A stretch of DNA of 64,000 bases, taken from Apostichopus parvimensis (lineage: Eukaryota; Echinodermata; Holothuroidea; Aspidochirotida; Stichopodidae). The translations under genes were made by a program, and so were the position numbers. Where the stretch lies: assembly GCA_000934455.1 (NCBI GenBank), contig KN882546.1:120712-184711 (forward strand), read 5' to 3'. Numbering within the stretch: the stretch's first letter is position 1; each line of letters starts with the position of its first letter. A model generated the notes under the pieces. That model had not been told where the DNA came from and ran no database searches. It saw only the letters and a program-made list of their open reading frames with translations. Of this stretch, positions 10,925 through 23,104 are shown in pieces.

Positions 10925-12577
10925 GGTGACCATCGAACATTACCATGAATACGATTATGACCTTGTTTCTAGAGAAGCTGCCTTTCAAGAAATCCGAGGT
11001 AGGATGACAGATGACCCATCAAAACCTCTGAAAAGACTGTACAACGAGGTTGCAGGCCAATACGAAGACCGAGGAGAAGATGGGCCTGAATATACTAGCG
11101 TCCGAACGAGAATGCATCGAGTGCGCCGAGAAAACATGCCACCAATTCCAAGGCTAGTTGAGGACGTGAGAGTGGAAGGGCCAGAACATGGAACGGACGT
11201 AATTTTCTTTCCCTGAGAGACAATGTTGCCGGAGTGCTCATTTTCATCACCGTAACCTGCCTTGACATGCTTAGCGAGGTAAGAATTCCACAGTGCAAAA
11301 ACAGATTAGTCTATCAGGAAACTTGTCAGCTGGTAAGTAGCACTTTTTCTATAAGAAAACTTGACCACCTAGTCAACTTAGGAATTGACAGGATACACTT
11401 TATTGCAAACAAACACCCTATTGCACATCGACCAGCTCACCGCGTGGGGTCCACTTGGTTGATTCACCTGTTACCAGTCGTGACAGAAAGAAATGGTAGA
11501 AAACAGGTACTTTCAGCGATCTAATGAGGCAAAAAAATGGCAGTACATTTTTTTAGGCTACATCCGTGTTTAAGCTTTCGATAAGAGAGAGAGTGAAATC
11601 TTTTACAAGCATGGGAAAGGAGACGTTTGAGTCACAGTGGAACCCTTAAATTAGGGTCACTCTGTCAATTGTCGATCTCGAGACCAGTTCAATACGGTAT
11701 TATGGTATTAATATCGCTATCATTATTATCATCACTACTTTTATGTACTAGACTAGTATAATTGTTGTTGTAGTCATGTGATCTACATCTATATCATTCA
11801 TTAATCAGTTATTTCATTCGTTCCTGAAATAATTTGATACCAAAGATTCTTTTCAGAAATCTTACAACAGATTGAACGCCTGCCAAATAAATAAATGAAA
11901 AAATATCGGTTACCGGTAATTATTGAAAGGGGCTGACTAAAATAAATGTTACATTAGTTTGTGTCACCTAATTTTGGAACCCTTTTTATTTCATTCTCTT
12001 TAGATGAAGAGGGTTTTTGAAGACCTACTCTCAACTAGTCACTTTACATGGACGCTAGCACGGAAATGTGCTAACCTTGGCATACATTTTGATGACGGGC
12101 AAGCGCCTTGACCAGTATAGAAGAGTACTCCAACATCTGAAGGACGAGGTAGCCGCTCATGGAGGAGGTTTTTCTCCAAGCCACGTTATACCAGATTTTC
12201 AAGTTTCCATCCGTTCAGCATTCATCAACGAATTCCCAGGAATACGAGTTCGTGGCTGCTATTTTCACCTAACGCAGTCGTTATGGAGAAAGGTTCAGGA
12301 ACTGGGACTAGAAGCATACAACAACCAACCCCATAGTCTTATGAAGAAAATGTTCGTTATTGGGTATCTTCCGGTGGCTATGCTGAGGAACAACTTCATA
12401 TTACTGAGAAACAAGCAAAAGGCCGCTCGAGCTATCGCACAGTATCCTGCCATTGCTGACTTCCTCGCGTTCATGTACGATACATACATCGTTGATCTGT
12501 TGCCAGTTCCCACGTGGAATGTCTTAGAGAGGAGGATGGAAATTCGTATAACGAATGTTGTAGAAGGTGTTTCTTAG
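10925..12577 (+). pseudogene. MULE-type transposase, decayed
   Basis: Two exon-like blocks. Block 1 (10,925-11,278) starts after an acceptor (CTCTTTCCAG). It encodes the region that follows the FLYWCH finger in animal MULE transposases: an EHYHE-like 'EHNHE', then PSKPLKRLYNEV, RTRMHRVRRENMPPIP and, in another frame, AGVLIFITVTCLDMLSE ending at a donor GTAAGA. Block 2 (about 12,004-12,577) carries the MULE/DDE segment: HGR, HGNVLTLAYILMTGK, HVIPDFQVSIRSAF (the D of the catalytic triad) and RGCYFHLTQSLWRKVQELGL. One frameshift in block 1 and one in-frame TAG after 'TLHGR' in block 2 show it is inactive. No FLYWCH exon or terminal inverted repeats were located. Mutator-like elements are DNA transposons moving by a DDE transposase. 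Confidence 0.75.
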
Positions 12578-13613
12578 TACTTGATTATTTTCATTCTTCA
12601 TTGGCAACAGGGTATATTTTAACGTGCCCTGGAGCAAGCCAGTACTCTTAGGTGATAAACACGTGTTATGAAAAATGAAAAGGCGCGCCCTGAGAAAACT
12701 GCCATATGAACTTTGAACATGGGAATCATACGAATCCCACTTAATAGGTTTGCCCCTCCAGACACCAGATCATGGGAGCTGATGCGTACTGCTTAAGAGG
12801 GTTTGAGATGATTGGCCAATAGTTTCTTTTTGGTTTTTAGTTGTGTAATTCCCATAGGAGTCTAGCTAAGGAATACTGGATAGCCAATAAAATAAATTCG
12901 AGTTAAAATGCTGCGCGCATCGCCCTGGCCTTTTACGTCGACAAATGTGAAAAACAAGTACAATGCACATTTCATTCCGGTATATCGCCCTCAGTTTGGA
13001 AAAAAAAGACACCGCGGCGCCTTTCTATTGCATGTTGTACCAGGGAGTTGTTCCATAACAACTCTCTGGTTGTACCATGGAGGTAAAAACAGAAAACAGA
13101 AGGAGAGAAAGCTCTTTAAACCATCATCAGTTCCGACAGTATCGGGTAACCGCAAACCTAATAAACCCTAATCACCCGAGGGCAAAAACGCGAGCGTGAA
13201 TTTTCGCTGGAACGAAGACATTACGTAATATGACATTCTTACTGCAGCTAATGATAGCGTGCCTTCCCATGCCCAGTACAGTAACGTATATATGCACACA
13301 GCTGTATGCAATCATGGAATACACTCGAATAGTACGCCGACTGTTTACAACTTAAAAATGTCACTGAATTTGCTGTAAAATGTGTTGTATCTTTATTTTT
13401 AGTGATTGTCGGTGATTATTTTCTTTTATACGGGAAAGTTTTAACATCACGAAAGACATAGTTGGTCACTAAATTGCTGCGGAGAAAAAGCAGTGATTTC
13501 CGTAGCTTTTGCGATCGTTCCCACATGCCTATGAACTTTGTGCTAAATATACATGTAAACCTTCAGCCTAGTGTTAATGACTTATACTTATAGTGACATA
13601 CTAAAAGCAAAGC
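12578..13613. repeat. Short repeat with hairpin, otherwise unassigned
   Basis: At about 13,037-13,071 a hairpin has 14-nt arms (ACCAGGGAGTTGTT / AACAACTCTCTGGT). It is followed by TACCATGGAGGTAAAAACAG and AGGAGAGAAAGC. The same words occur inverted near 57,785-57,820, so this is a dispersed element end. The rest is unassigned. Confidence 0.4.
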
Positions 13614-15430
13614 ATGGCCGAAATTGATTTGGAAAGTGAAAACGCAAACACAATTTTAGATCACGAGTTTGAAGAAGAGGAAGACGAAGAAATATCTTCA
13701 TTTTACATGTGCATATGTAAAGACACTACAAAAACAGAGAAATTGAGTGGTTTCACACAGGGTGTGTTGGTCTTGATACTGAACTTGAAGAACATCAGTT
13801 TGCAGCTGGTGACAAATGCGACAATTGCAATATCCATTAAAAATCTGGTGAGTAATTTACCCCCAACATTACTTTATATTTCACAGCTTCATGACAGGAA
13901 CATGGAATAAAAAGGGGTTGCTTGAAATTATGATCAAACTTCAAAGAGGACGTTAGTGAAAATTAGAACTTGTTCATAGTAAAGAGTTTCATAGGTCTTT
14001 GGCCCTAGGCCTACTTTAATTTCCTTTTTTTTGGGGGGAGCATGCAAATTTTATTTTGTTCTAAATATTTCAAATAATCATTTGACTTTTAGTTCTTGTT
14101 TTACATCTTAAAATAAAAGTTTAACACACCTTCCTATTTCCATTATGTATTTAACAAGATATCGTTTAATTTAATGAAAACTAGTAGCAAAAAATTTTTC
14201 AATAACCCATTGTAGTTTTTGTCTTTTGATATTTCTAATTTCAGTTCCTTTATATTTATTTTATTCGTGTACTATTTTGAGTCCTGATAATTTGTTACTA
14301 AAAATCAGTTCTTCTCCATGTTTCATCGTTTAATAATCAGGATTTTTTACCAAAAATATTGTGTGACAAGAATAATCCAAAATGAATGGAAACTTCACTT
14401 TCAGAAACTGACACCATGTGGCTTACATATAGTAAATAAAATTACAACAATATTGTTTATTTTAATTTCTTTGTTTCATCTTTTTCAAGGTCAAGGAACA
14501 CTAGTTTCTGAGCTGGTTGCTTCACCAATTATATCATGGGATTCGTATTAGATAGCTTAACCTTCACATAATATTTTTAATAATTAAAACGATAATAATA
14601 GTAATAATAATTTATGAAAATAGTAACAAATAAATTAATAAAAGAATGATAATTTCGCAATCTATCACACAATCTCACGGTAATTTCCTTCTTTTTTTCA
14701 TTCCAGGTTCTTCTTCAGATGTCAGTGACCATTCATGGACATTTACAATTGAAAAAGCAAAAGACATGGCAGTTGTTTTCTTCATGCATTGTTTAAGTAT
14801 ATTTTTTAGTGACCCAATCTATTGTATGAAAAGACCCAAAAATGAGAAACTACAGAGCTTTGCCAAGAAACTGATGGAAAGTACCGGTCCTTTGTTGAAT
14901 GACTATGTGACAGAACTAGTGGGAAATCTATGGGGAGTCATATTCTTCAATGGCAATGGCCCAACATCAAGTGACTTGCGAGGAAAGATGTGGAACAGGT
15001 TCCATAACTTTCGTTGTGACAAGAAAGATATAAAAGCATGGCAGGACCTTTTGTTATCCAACAATGTTTCTTCTTTGTATATATGTTGCAGCACGTGCTT
15101 GAATTTCTAATAAAAGCTTTGTTGAGGAATTTGATAAACATGATGTGCCTAAATCCACTGTAACATATGACGACCTTTTAGTTGTGGATAAACATGAGGA
15201 AGTTTTGCGGTATGTTGCAGGCTATATACCCTTCGCCCTCAGAAGGAGGTATTCGAAATCAAAAACACTATTGCCAGCAAGTTTCTCAATTGCATCAACG
15301 GAATGTGCGTTGCAGGAGGAGCAACCTTCCTTGAGTATTCAAAACATTGGATCAAGAAGCAAAACAGAGGTCTTTTTCTTGTAAATGATGTTGTATTTGT
15401 ATTTTTCAAAACACTTGAATACCATTAAAA
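13614..15430 (+). pseudogene. Decayed two-exon gene with acidic start and PHD-like finger
   Basis: Exon 1 (13,614-13,849, donor GTGAGT) starts MAEIDLESENAN, continues with a run of Glu/Asp and reaches MCICK. The neighbouring frame then reads EWFHTGCVGLD and DKCDNC. Together these resemble a PHD zinc finger interrupted by a frameshift. Exon 2 (about 14,704-15,430, acceptor TTTTTTTCATTCCAG) encodes HSWTFTIEKAKD, then LVGNLWGVIFFNGNGP, SSDLRGKMWNRF and RYVAGYIPFALRRRYSKS. After another frame change it gives GATFLEYSKHWIKKQNRGLF and FKTLEY. I remember this protein type as a multicopy family of unknown function in cnidarians and echinoderms, probably transposon-linked. At least three frame breaks are present. 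The function is unknown. Confidence 0.5.
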
Positions 15431-17221
15431 AAAAAAATTAATATGTAAGTAATCTTGTTATGGAAAGTTTAAATTCAGAGTTGAAGGAGCAATTGCTAAA
15501 GTAATTTATACAGTATTGGGTCAAGTTAAGAATAAATGCATTTGTAAAGATTTATATGGAAATGAGAAAGTAAAACAGTAAAAAAGTTAGTAAGAAGGGT
15601 GAGAAATCTCTTCTGCGAGAACTATCAAAGCAGGGGTTTAGGCAGCTAGCCATCTTTTGTGCAACCAGTGACAATAACCTAAAATTCACTGACACATGGT
15701 AGCCTAACTTCACACGAAGTCAACATGGAAATCTAGCCTAACCATCTGTAAGGGATTACTTTATATTACGTTTCAGGGTAAAAGTTGCTATGCACTTTAT
15801 AGTTAATATCAACGATGTGAAGATTAACTTGTTTGGCATTTCTGATTCACTATGCCATCAAGCGAACAAAACAAATGGAATTCATTTGTTAATAAAACAG
15901 TAAATAAAACTTTGTTATGTAATGAAAAATAACAATTTGTAATTTGATACTTGTAATTTTGTATTACTCATTATGAAATGGCCTGAAAGCGGAACCTATT
16001 GAAAATCATGTAGTGTACAATAACACGTTTTTCAAAGGTACATTTTTTCTTCATTACACAATTTTATTCATAGACGTGATGCCTGTTTGTTTTCTTCTAC
16101 AAAGTAACTATAATCTGGCAAATTTCCGATGTCATGTAAAATATCATGTAAATGCGAAGGGAGCACTACGGCAGACTCTGTTGCCATACAGGTATGACCG
16201 TATGATACAACCACTTGTTTATTCGTGCAACCCTGCGTTGCGGTATGGTTGGTGACATACTGTAGAAGTCTATTAGCATAAGTTTAGTGACTTGCTTCTC
16301 AGACCCCCAGAAGACATTCAGACAGTTGGCAATTGGAATATACACATGTTATTAAGAGTCTTACACATATTGCAAATCACAAGAGAGAAATAAAGAGCAG
16401 AGGCACATACTAATTTGTTTTGCCTCTTCATTTGTTTACTAAACATATGTAAATTGTGGTGAGATGGTAGACCATCAATCATATTTAAACTAACTACCAT
16501 GAAGTCCTGTTTACCTGGTCAGATATAGGCTGACACAGCTTGCATTTTACCCTCCCATACCTCAAAAATGCAAACAAAACCCACAAGGACCCCTATAGCA
16601 GGCCCATTGACCCCCACTGTGAGAGGGGATAGCTTTGCAATCACAATGATGCCCCAAAAAGGTAGGGCATCCACTTTAAAAATTTGGGCACCCACATGTA
16701 CCATTTCTGCCGCAACCCCTACTTAGGAGACATATGCTTGCATGTACAGTGTCTTCATCACATAAATTAGTTGCAAAGGGAAAGTTGAAGGTACAGTAAA
16801 TGTTTTATAAAACAACAGTTTAAATATTTGTTAATTTGTACAGGATGTGTGATATTAGTAGTACATTATCTACATAATTACAGAGTCATATTTATCAGTA
16901 TATCAAACCTGAAAGCCAGTGGGCTTATTGTGATTCCTTGCCAATTGTGATTATAATCCCAAGCTGACGTCATTGTTGATTAAATTGATCAGCAAGGTTC
17001 TTTCACTGATTGTGGACCTACCTACTTAATATGTTTACAAGCCATTTTTATAAAAAATTAACTCAAGCCCCGCCCCCTGATAAATGTGTATAATATCACA
17101 TTGCTATCTACCAACACCTTCACACAAAGTATGATTAAATTCTGAAAGTATTTACATTTGACCCTGTGACCTGATTATTGTTCATGAGATCAGCACCAAA
17201 ATCAAATAAAAAAGTAATTTG
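15431..17221. other. No gene recognised; dispersed repeats
   Basis: Mostly unassigned. About 16,920-17,215 belongs to a dispersed repeat marked by GCCCCGCCCCCTGATAAAT and TTCATGAGATCAG. Related words occur at 25.1-25.3 kb (inverted) and 36.4-36.9 kb. Confidence 0.35.
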
Positions 17222-17489
17222 GAAACAGGCTACAGGTCATCTTCGTCTGTAGGTCTTTTTCGACAGTTACCTCGAACTGATTTCATGGCTTTGCTACCAG
17301 CAACTCATTAAGGATAATGCATTATGGCGAAATAGCTCCACTGTGGGATTGTCATTATTTCCACCACCCCCTCTCTGCTTGGAAAAGTATTCCTCTAATG
17401 GATCCTGGGAAAATTTCTCACTCAAGACATATTCAACATCTGGAAGTTGGAGGAGTTCCTTGGCTAGGCTCACAAAGGATTTAACTGTA
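17222..17489 (-). pseudogene. P-element/THAP9-like transposase, C-terminal exon
   Basis: On the minus strand the exon follows an acceptor (TTTATTTACAG). It encodes SFVSLAKELLQ, YVLSEKFSQDPLEEYFSKQR, GGGNNDNPTVELFRHNALSL and then, after a one-base frame change, VAGSKAMKSVRGNCRKRP ending DEDDL-stop. The order 'KFSQDPLE-x-x-F-x-x-QR-G-G-x-x-DNPT-x-x-x-F ... RGN-[CT]-R' is the C-terminal signature of P-element-like (THAP9-related) transposases. The catalytic core and THAP/N-terminal parts are not found next to it. The frameshift between 'ALSL' and 'VAGSK' implies decay. It is in the same broad superfamily as the Cys segment of the RAG1-NTD-like gene at 56 kb, but it is a separate copy. Confidence 0.7.
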
Positions 17490-17869
17490 AATAAAACAAC
17501 GTATCACTATTAAACATATCATAATACGTAATAGGGGTACTTGTGGATTTGTATCGGCTCTATAAGCTTAATTACTCTGATGGATATTTACCACTAACTT
17601 TACTATTGACTTACAGGGTTATAGTCATGAGAATAATAAGACCTCATGTTCAGCTGGAGTGATATGCCAAACTTATTTGCAAGATTCGCTGCTTAAACCT
17701 CCTAGTTGCTATGATGATGGAGTAAAGTCAAGATCTAAAAGTTGAACTCCATCACAAAAACATTCCAGGACTGGCAACCACATAGCAGAAATGAGTTTTG
17801 ATCCCTGCACTCCTAATATAATATAAATATAAAACATGACTTGACTGTAATTAAATACCTGTAATTTGA

Positions 17870-18310
17870 TGTCCAGTCCCAGCAAGGCGATGCCCCAGTC
17901 CCGCCTAATCCTGATCCCGACGCATTGGCATGTGCATACTTTGATGCTGCATCCGAGGCTTTGGATGAACTTGCCCCTATCCAGAAGAAGACAGTTATTG
18001 ACAAACCGCGTGCTCAATGGTGGACGGACGAACTCACTAATGAGCGGAAGAATGTCCGCCGGCTGGAACAACGATGGCGAAAGTCTCAAATGTCAATCGA
18101 CTTGCAGATTTACCGAACCGCTTCGGACGTGTATCATCGGAACATCGACACGGCCAAGACTGCCTTCCATAGCCTTCCAAACAGCTTTTCAACGTCGTTG
18201 ATGATTTGATTGGCGGTAAAAAAGCTGTAACCGCTGTAATGCCATCTAATATTCCAATGAGCAAAGTAGCTAACGAATTTTCGAATTCTTCGACAGTCGA
18301 GTCCGTATGG
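17870..18310 (+). mobile_element. CR1/L2-like LINE fragment (EN-RT linker)
   Basis: The frame starting near 17,925 reads ACAYFDAASEALDELAPIQK, then RAQWWTDELTNERKNVRRLE, RRWRKSQ, TAKTAFHSLP and, after a frame change, DLIGGKKAVTAVMPSNIPMS. This is the segment between endonuclease and reverse transcriptase of CR1/L2-group LINEs ('APWYTDE...RRRLERRWRK...A-K-x-x-Y'). It has neither the endonuclease nor the RT. It stops abruptly at about 18,310, where the palindromic GATATC array begins. Confidence 0.7.
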
Positions 18311-18338
18311 CAAGCCGTTTTACTTTTTATTCAATATT

Positions 18339-18870
18339 TAATGACATCTTTATTTATTTGATGATATCATTAAATCAATTGTTGATATCAAGAATTCGAA
18401 TTGTTGATATCATTAAATCAATTAATGATATCATGAATTCAGTTAATTTCTTGATATCAATAATTCATTTAATGATATCATTAAATGAATTAGTGATATC
18501 AAGAAATTATTTAAAGATATCTTTAAATGTATTTGTGATATGTACATATCACTAATTCGAATTAGTGATATGTACATATCACTAATTCGATTTCATGATA
18601 TCAAAAAATATGACGTCATATTTACTGATATCACTAATTCGAATTAGTGATATGTACATATCATTAATTCCAATTACTGAATGACGTCATATTTACTCAT
18701 ATCACTAATTCGAATTAGTGATATGTACATATCATTAATTCGAATTAATGATATCATCAAATATGACGTCATATTTACTGATATCACTAATTCGATTTAA
18801 TGATATCAACAAATATGACGTACATATCAAGAAATTCGGCCATATTTAATGATATCATTAAATATGGCTG
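18339..18870. repeat. Palindromic GATATC array A, 21/22- and 30-bp phased
   Basis: GATATC (or its 8-bp-longer form GATATGTACATATC) recurs with starts at 18,363, 18,384, 18,406, 18,427, 18,453, 18,474, 18,495, 18,516 and 18,537, i.e. mostly every 21 bp. It then recurs at 18,567, 18,597, 18,627, 18,649, 18,720, 18,750, 18,780, 18,802 and 18,851 with steps dominated by 30 or 22. The spacers carry further perfect palindromes: ATTCGAAT, GAATTC, and TGACGTCA at 18,611, 18,682 and 18,764. Palindrome centres often lie about 11 bp apart. No coding sense is likely. Confidence 0.85.
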
Positions 18871-19869
18871 CGTTATGTCTGGTTATACGGCGTAGTCTCA
18901 GTAACTCATCCGTACTTATGTAACTAAGCTGGTGGTAGTTGGTATGGGTCTAGTGCAGTGCAGTATACATTACATTAGATACACGGTAGGCTGAATACGT
19001 AAAACTGCTCATAATATGGCGGGGATTGAAGCTCAACCAGTTCTAGACAGAATTACTCGAATATTAACGGAAGTTTTAAGGCTATTAACTGAAAACAACA
19101 ATGCAGAAGAAGCTTAAAAACGTCTGCTACACGCCAGTGTTAATTTACGAAGGGTTTCAGGTACACTTGACCCAAATAAATTCGAAGCTATATTGATGCC
19201 AATTGACGAACTTCTCTCCATCTGTGATGCTGAACTAATGGGAACTAATGCGCCTAACATTATTTCAACACATCACGGCAATGGATAAAGTACTGGAGCA
19301 AAACGCATGCTATCAGGTTGGTATTGTGTTAAGCCTAACTGTAAGTGTAGCATTAACACTGCCTTAGCATTAACTTGTTAGGACTAACTTATGTGATGTT
19401 ACTTGTTAATACTATAGGCTTAACCTAGGCATACATGATGGTTTATTTAGTTTGGGACAACTGCAGGATACACTGCCCCATCAGGTTTCGTCGTTCTCAA
19501 AACGTCACGCTTCACTGAACTACTTACAGAAGTGTGTCAATAAACAACACTTACACACGATCACTATCGAAATGACAGGGGGCCGGGTATTATGCTGATA
19601 CTCTTAGTTTAGCCTATGAATTAAAATTAATGAACATGAATTAAAATTATCTGACCTCTTAATCACAACTCCAGAATACCCCACTTAGCCAATGCCACAG
19701 TCAGTGGCTAGTCTATGCATACGTGATGGTTTATTTAGTTTGGCTCCTAAATTAGAATTATAGAACCAAAGTAGACCTAGCTGGATGGTAGGATATCTGA
19801 CCTCTTTTTTTCCCTTTATATATAGGCTATACCCATTTCGGGCAAATATAATAAAGTATTTCCGCACAC

Positions 19870-20740
19870 TCAACTCGTTTTCCTTTTCGTTTTCCTTCTA
19901 AAACTGAGTTTTTATTGATGTCCCCAAATCTACACGGAAACCCTTACCAAACATAACTTTAAATCTCTGCGGAGTGATTGTAAATCAATGTCATCAGGCT
20001 CGCAACTCGATTCAAAATTCTCTCTTGAACAACACATTTCTAATGTCATTAAATGTTGTTGTATACACTTAAGGAATATTAAATCAGTCAGACCATATCT
20101 CTCCCAAGAAATGAGTGAGCAATTAATCTTTTGTTATATCCCGCCTTGATTTCTGTAATTCTATTTTCATTGGCCTTGGAAAAAATCTGGTAATTCGTTT
20201 GCAACAAATTCAAAACTGGGCTGCCAAACTTATCTTGAAGCAAACTAAGTTTACACATGTTACCCCTCTTCTTAAAGCGTTACACTGGCTTCCAATTGAA
20301 ACGCGTATACATTTGAAAGTCCTTATTTTAATCCACAATTGTATTTATAACCATTTATCTCCAAACTACCTTTCAGAACTTCTAATAGTAAAACATTACA
20401 AGCGTGCCACCCGTCAGTCAAAATTTATTACCCTCCTTGAACCTAGGACCAATGGGGTTACTTATGCCAACCGTGCTTTTTCAGTTTCTGGTCCCAAATT
20501 GTGGAATTCCCTCCCAAACCATTTAAAATGTATACCTAATAAATCACTTTTCAAATCTAAACTAAAAACCTACCTCTATGCTAAACATTTTTCAATTTGA
20601 TTTGTAATTATATTTCATTGTTGCATTATTGTTTTTGCTTTTCTTTCTATTCATATTTATATGTATGGCGCTTTTGACAACTATTTTGTTTTTAATTAGC
20701 GCATTATAAATCTTAGTTATTATTATTATTATTATTATTT
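19870..20740 (+). mobile_element. CR1/L2-like LINE 3' end
   Basis: The last part of the reverse-transcriptase ORF is present. About 19,900-20,190 reads as the thumb region in shifted frames ('SLEQHISNVIK', 'HLRNIKSVRPYLS'). From 20,199 an open frame gives LQQIQNWAAKLILKQTKFTH, LKALHWLPIETRI, and SVSGPKLWNSLPNHLK ending KTYLYAKHFSI-stop. The 3' tail has the 'tggcgctttt...agcgcattataaatc' element and ends in a (TTA)n tract at 20,715-20,738, as in L2-type LINEs. It is 5'-truncated and lies in the first intron of the integrase-type gene. Confidence 0.8.
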
Positions 20741-21123
20741 TGATGAGCATTTTGTGTTTAGCCTCACTGTTAGGCCTCCTCCTGACTTTAACAATCAGCC
20801 AATCTGTGTTGGGTGCCAATATATGCATGAGTGTTACGTGACATCAATGATGAGATGAAATACTTTATATTGTTTTATTACTTCAAAATAGATTCTGCCA
20901 GTGCCCTTAAGGCCAAGAAATTCCATGGTCTTCTATAACAAATTAATAGGGGAGGGAGACACCCCCTCCACTTAGACCCCCCTTCTGCCCCACCAGATAA
21001 AAGTGTTTGTTTACACCACTGGACAAAGAGCACACATCAAACCGACCCATCGCTTTGCAGAGTCGTGGTAGTGCAGTTGCAACTTGATAATGCTGCTGTC
21101 AGCAGCCCTCTATCCCTCTAGCC

Positions 21124-21308
21124 CCTTGGTTCCCAACCGGGGGTACTAGTACACCATGGGGGTACCAGCGAACCCACAGGGGTACCTGGGAAGCCTCTTG
21201 GACAATTAAAAAAAAAGTAGTGGTGTATAATAATCAGATGCTTATGGTGGGCGAAGGGGTACTAGGAGATAGCGTAAAACAATTAGGGGTACAGGTTGGG
21301 AACCACTG
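21124..21308. mobile_element. hAT-like MITE with 8-bp TSD CTCTAGCC
   Basis: The ends are inverted: CCTTGGTTCCCAACC at the left and GGTTGGGAACCACTG at the right, matching the common hAT terminus CAGTGGTTCCCAACC. Both flanks carry CTCTAGCC (21,116-21,123 and 21,309-21,316), an 8-bp target-site duplication as hAT transposases make. The 185-bp interior is non-coding. Confidence 0.9.
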
Positions 21309-23104
21309 CTCTAGCCGCTCCAAATATCAAGGAATCCATCACTGCCCTCAGTACTAATTTTGGTCAAATATTTTCAAATATTCTTCAGTTATTCAGAAAA
21401 GGTTTAAATTGAAAGGCAAGGAATCACAAAGCCATTGGCTTTCTTGTTTTTATTGGAACAGTATGTGACATGTGTCTCAAAATTCTTTAGTGGTTTTTTT
21501 CCTTCTGAACCAGGAACCATTACAATTTTCATTATCTCCAGCGTTATATAAATTATATATGCCTTAATTTTGTTTCCAAAATATATGTTTGTATATATAT
21601 CTTATTTATTGCAGGCAATCGAGGAAGACCTAAAGTACTCATTCCTGTTGAGAAACTGAAGAAACTATTTTATAAAGGGTTCACTTCTAAACAAATGGCA
21701 AAGCTCTTCAGATGTTCTACATCAACTATAAATAAACTATGCCTTGAAAATAATCTCAAGATGAGAGACAGGTACTCCAATGTTAGTGAGGAAGAATTAA
21801 GAACCTGGGTGCGTCATTGCAAACTAAATTGTGACTCACATGTGCTCATTTTACTTCAGCTGTAAGTCATCTAGTTGTGAAAGTTGTGACTGAGGGGTGA
21901 GTCATTTCACCAAACTTTTAGCAACAAAAACAGTTACTAATATGTCAGTCACTTTTGTGACACAGGTACAGTCATTTTGAAACAAGGTGTGAGTCAGGGG
22001 TGCGTCAAAATACATCACTTGGTTGACGTAGGTCGTTTAATGACGCACCTTGTCCATATATAGGGGGTGGAACATTGAAATGATATGTGCATGACATGTT
22101 TATGGGTGTATATGAGAGCATGTGGGTAACATAACCTAGTGTAATTGCCAAGTGGTTGTCAACAGGAGCTGTTTGTGAAGATCTACAGTACATTTCTACC
22201 AGTCTCTCTATCCGTCAGTCAATTTATCTATTCACACTTGGTTGAAATTGCTTCTCATACAGTTTTCTTAAACTTGGTCAAAAGTATCCCTGGGTAGTGG
22301 ACAAGGGTGATTTTAGTGGTGCCAGAACCAGGAGCCATTTTGTCAGGAAAACGGAGCCCCCCAAGTGACACAAAAAATTAACACAAAAATTGATTTTGTT
22401 CGGTTATGAACAAATTTTGTGAATGTTCAGTGGAAATTTGACTGCTGTTTTTTAAAAAACATTGCAGCATTTTACGCCTACGGGCCTGTGAATTGCATTT
22501 TTTCCCATTTTTCCCTCCAGAACCCTTCCCAAGACGAATCTCTCGCTACGACCCTCAAGTTACTATACAGCATCAACTATACTAGTTTGTTGTCAGAACT
22601 CAAGAATATAATTATTGCAGCTCCATAGTACATATGAGCATCTTTTAATGTCAGTTTGAATTTATGAATTTTTCACGTAGCAGTAGCACAGAGTTACAGT
22701 GTGGTTAAATATGTCTATTTTTTCTTTCCTTATTTTTCATGCTTTGTGTAAAGGTGGGATTGTTGTACAACTATTTACAGTTTCACTTGAAGTTGTATAT
22801 GTTTTCAGGTGACACTGGATTCACCAGTTCGTGAAGCTGCCAATTCTAATATATCAGTTTTCTTTTCAGATGATGATGGGCTATTTGAAGGCGAATGGTA
22901 TTGTGGTTCCCAGAAAAAAGGTTAGAGTTTTGCTATGCACAGTTGATCCAGTTGGGACTGGAAGAAGGTGGGGTTCCACTGTAGCTCGCCGCACTTACAG
23001 TGTTCCTTGTACCAACAGTTTATGGCACATCGATGCCCATCAGAGGTTAGTGAGGTAGAGTTAAATTTTAGTCATTAATAAATTGTAACTAGAACACAAA
23101 TGCT

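Noticed and set aside
18339-18870. CRISPR-like array
   Set aside because: Regular spacing, but the genome is plainly eukaryotic, the repeat is only 6-14 bp and palindromic, and there are no cas genes.
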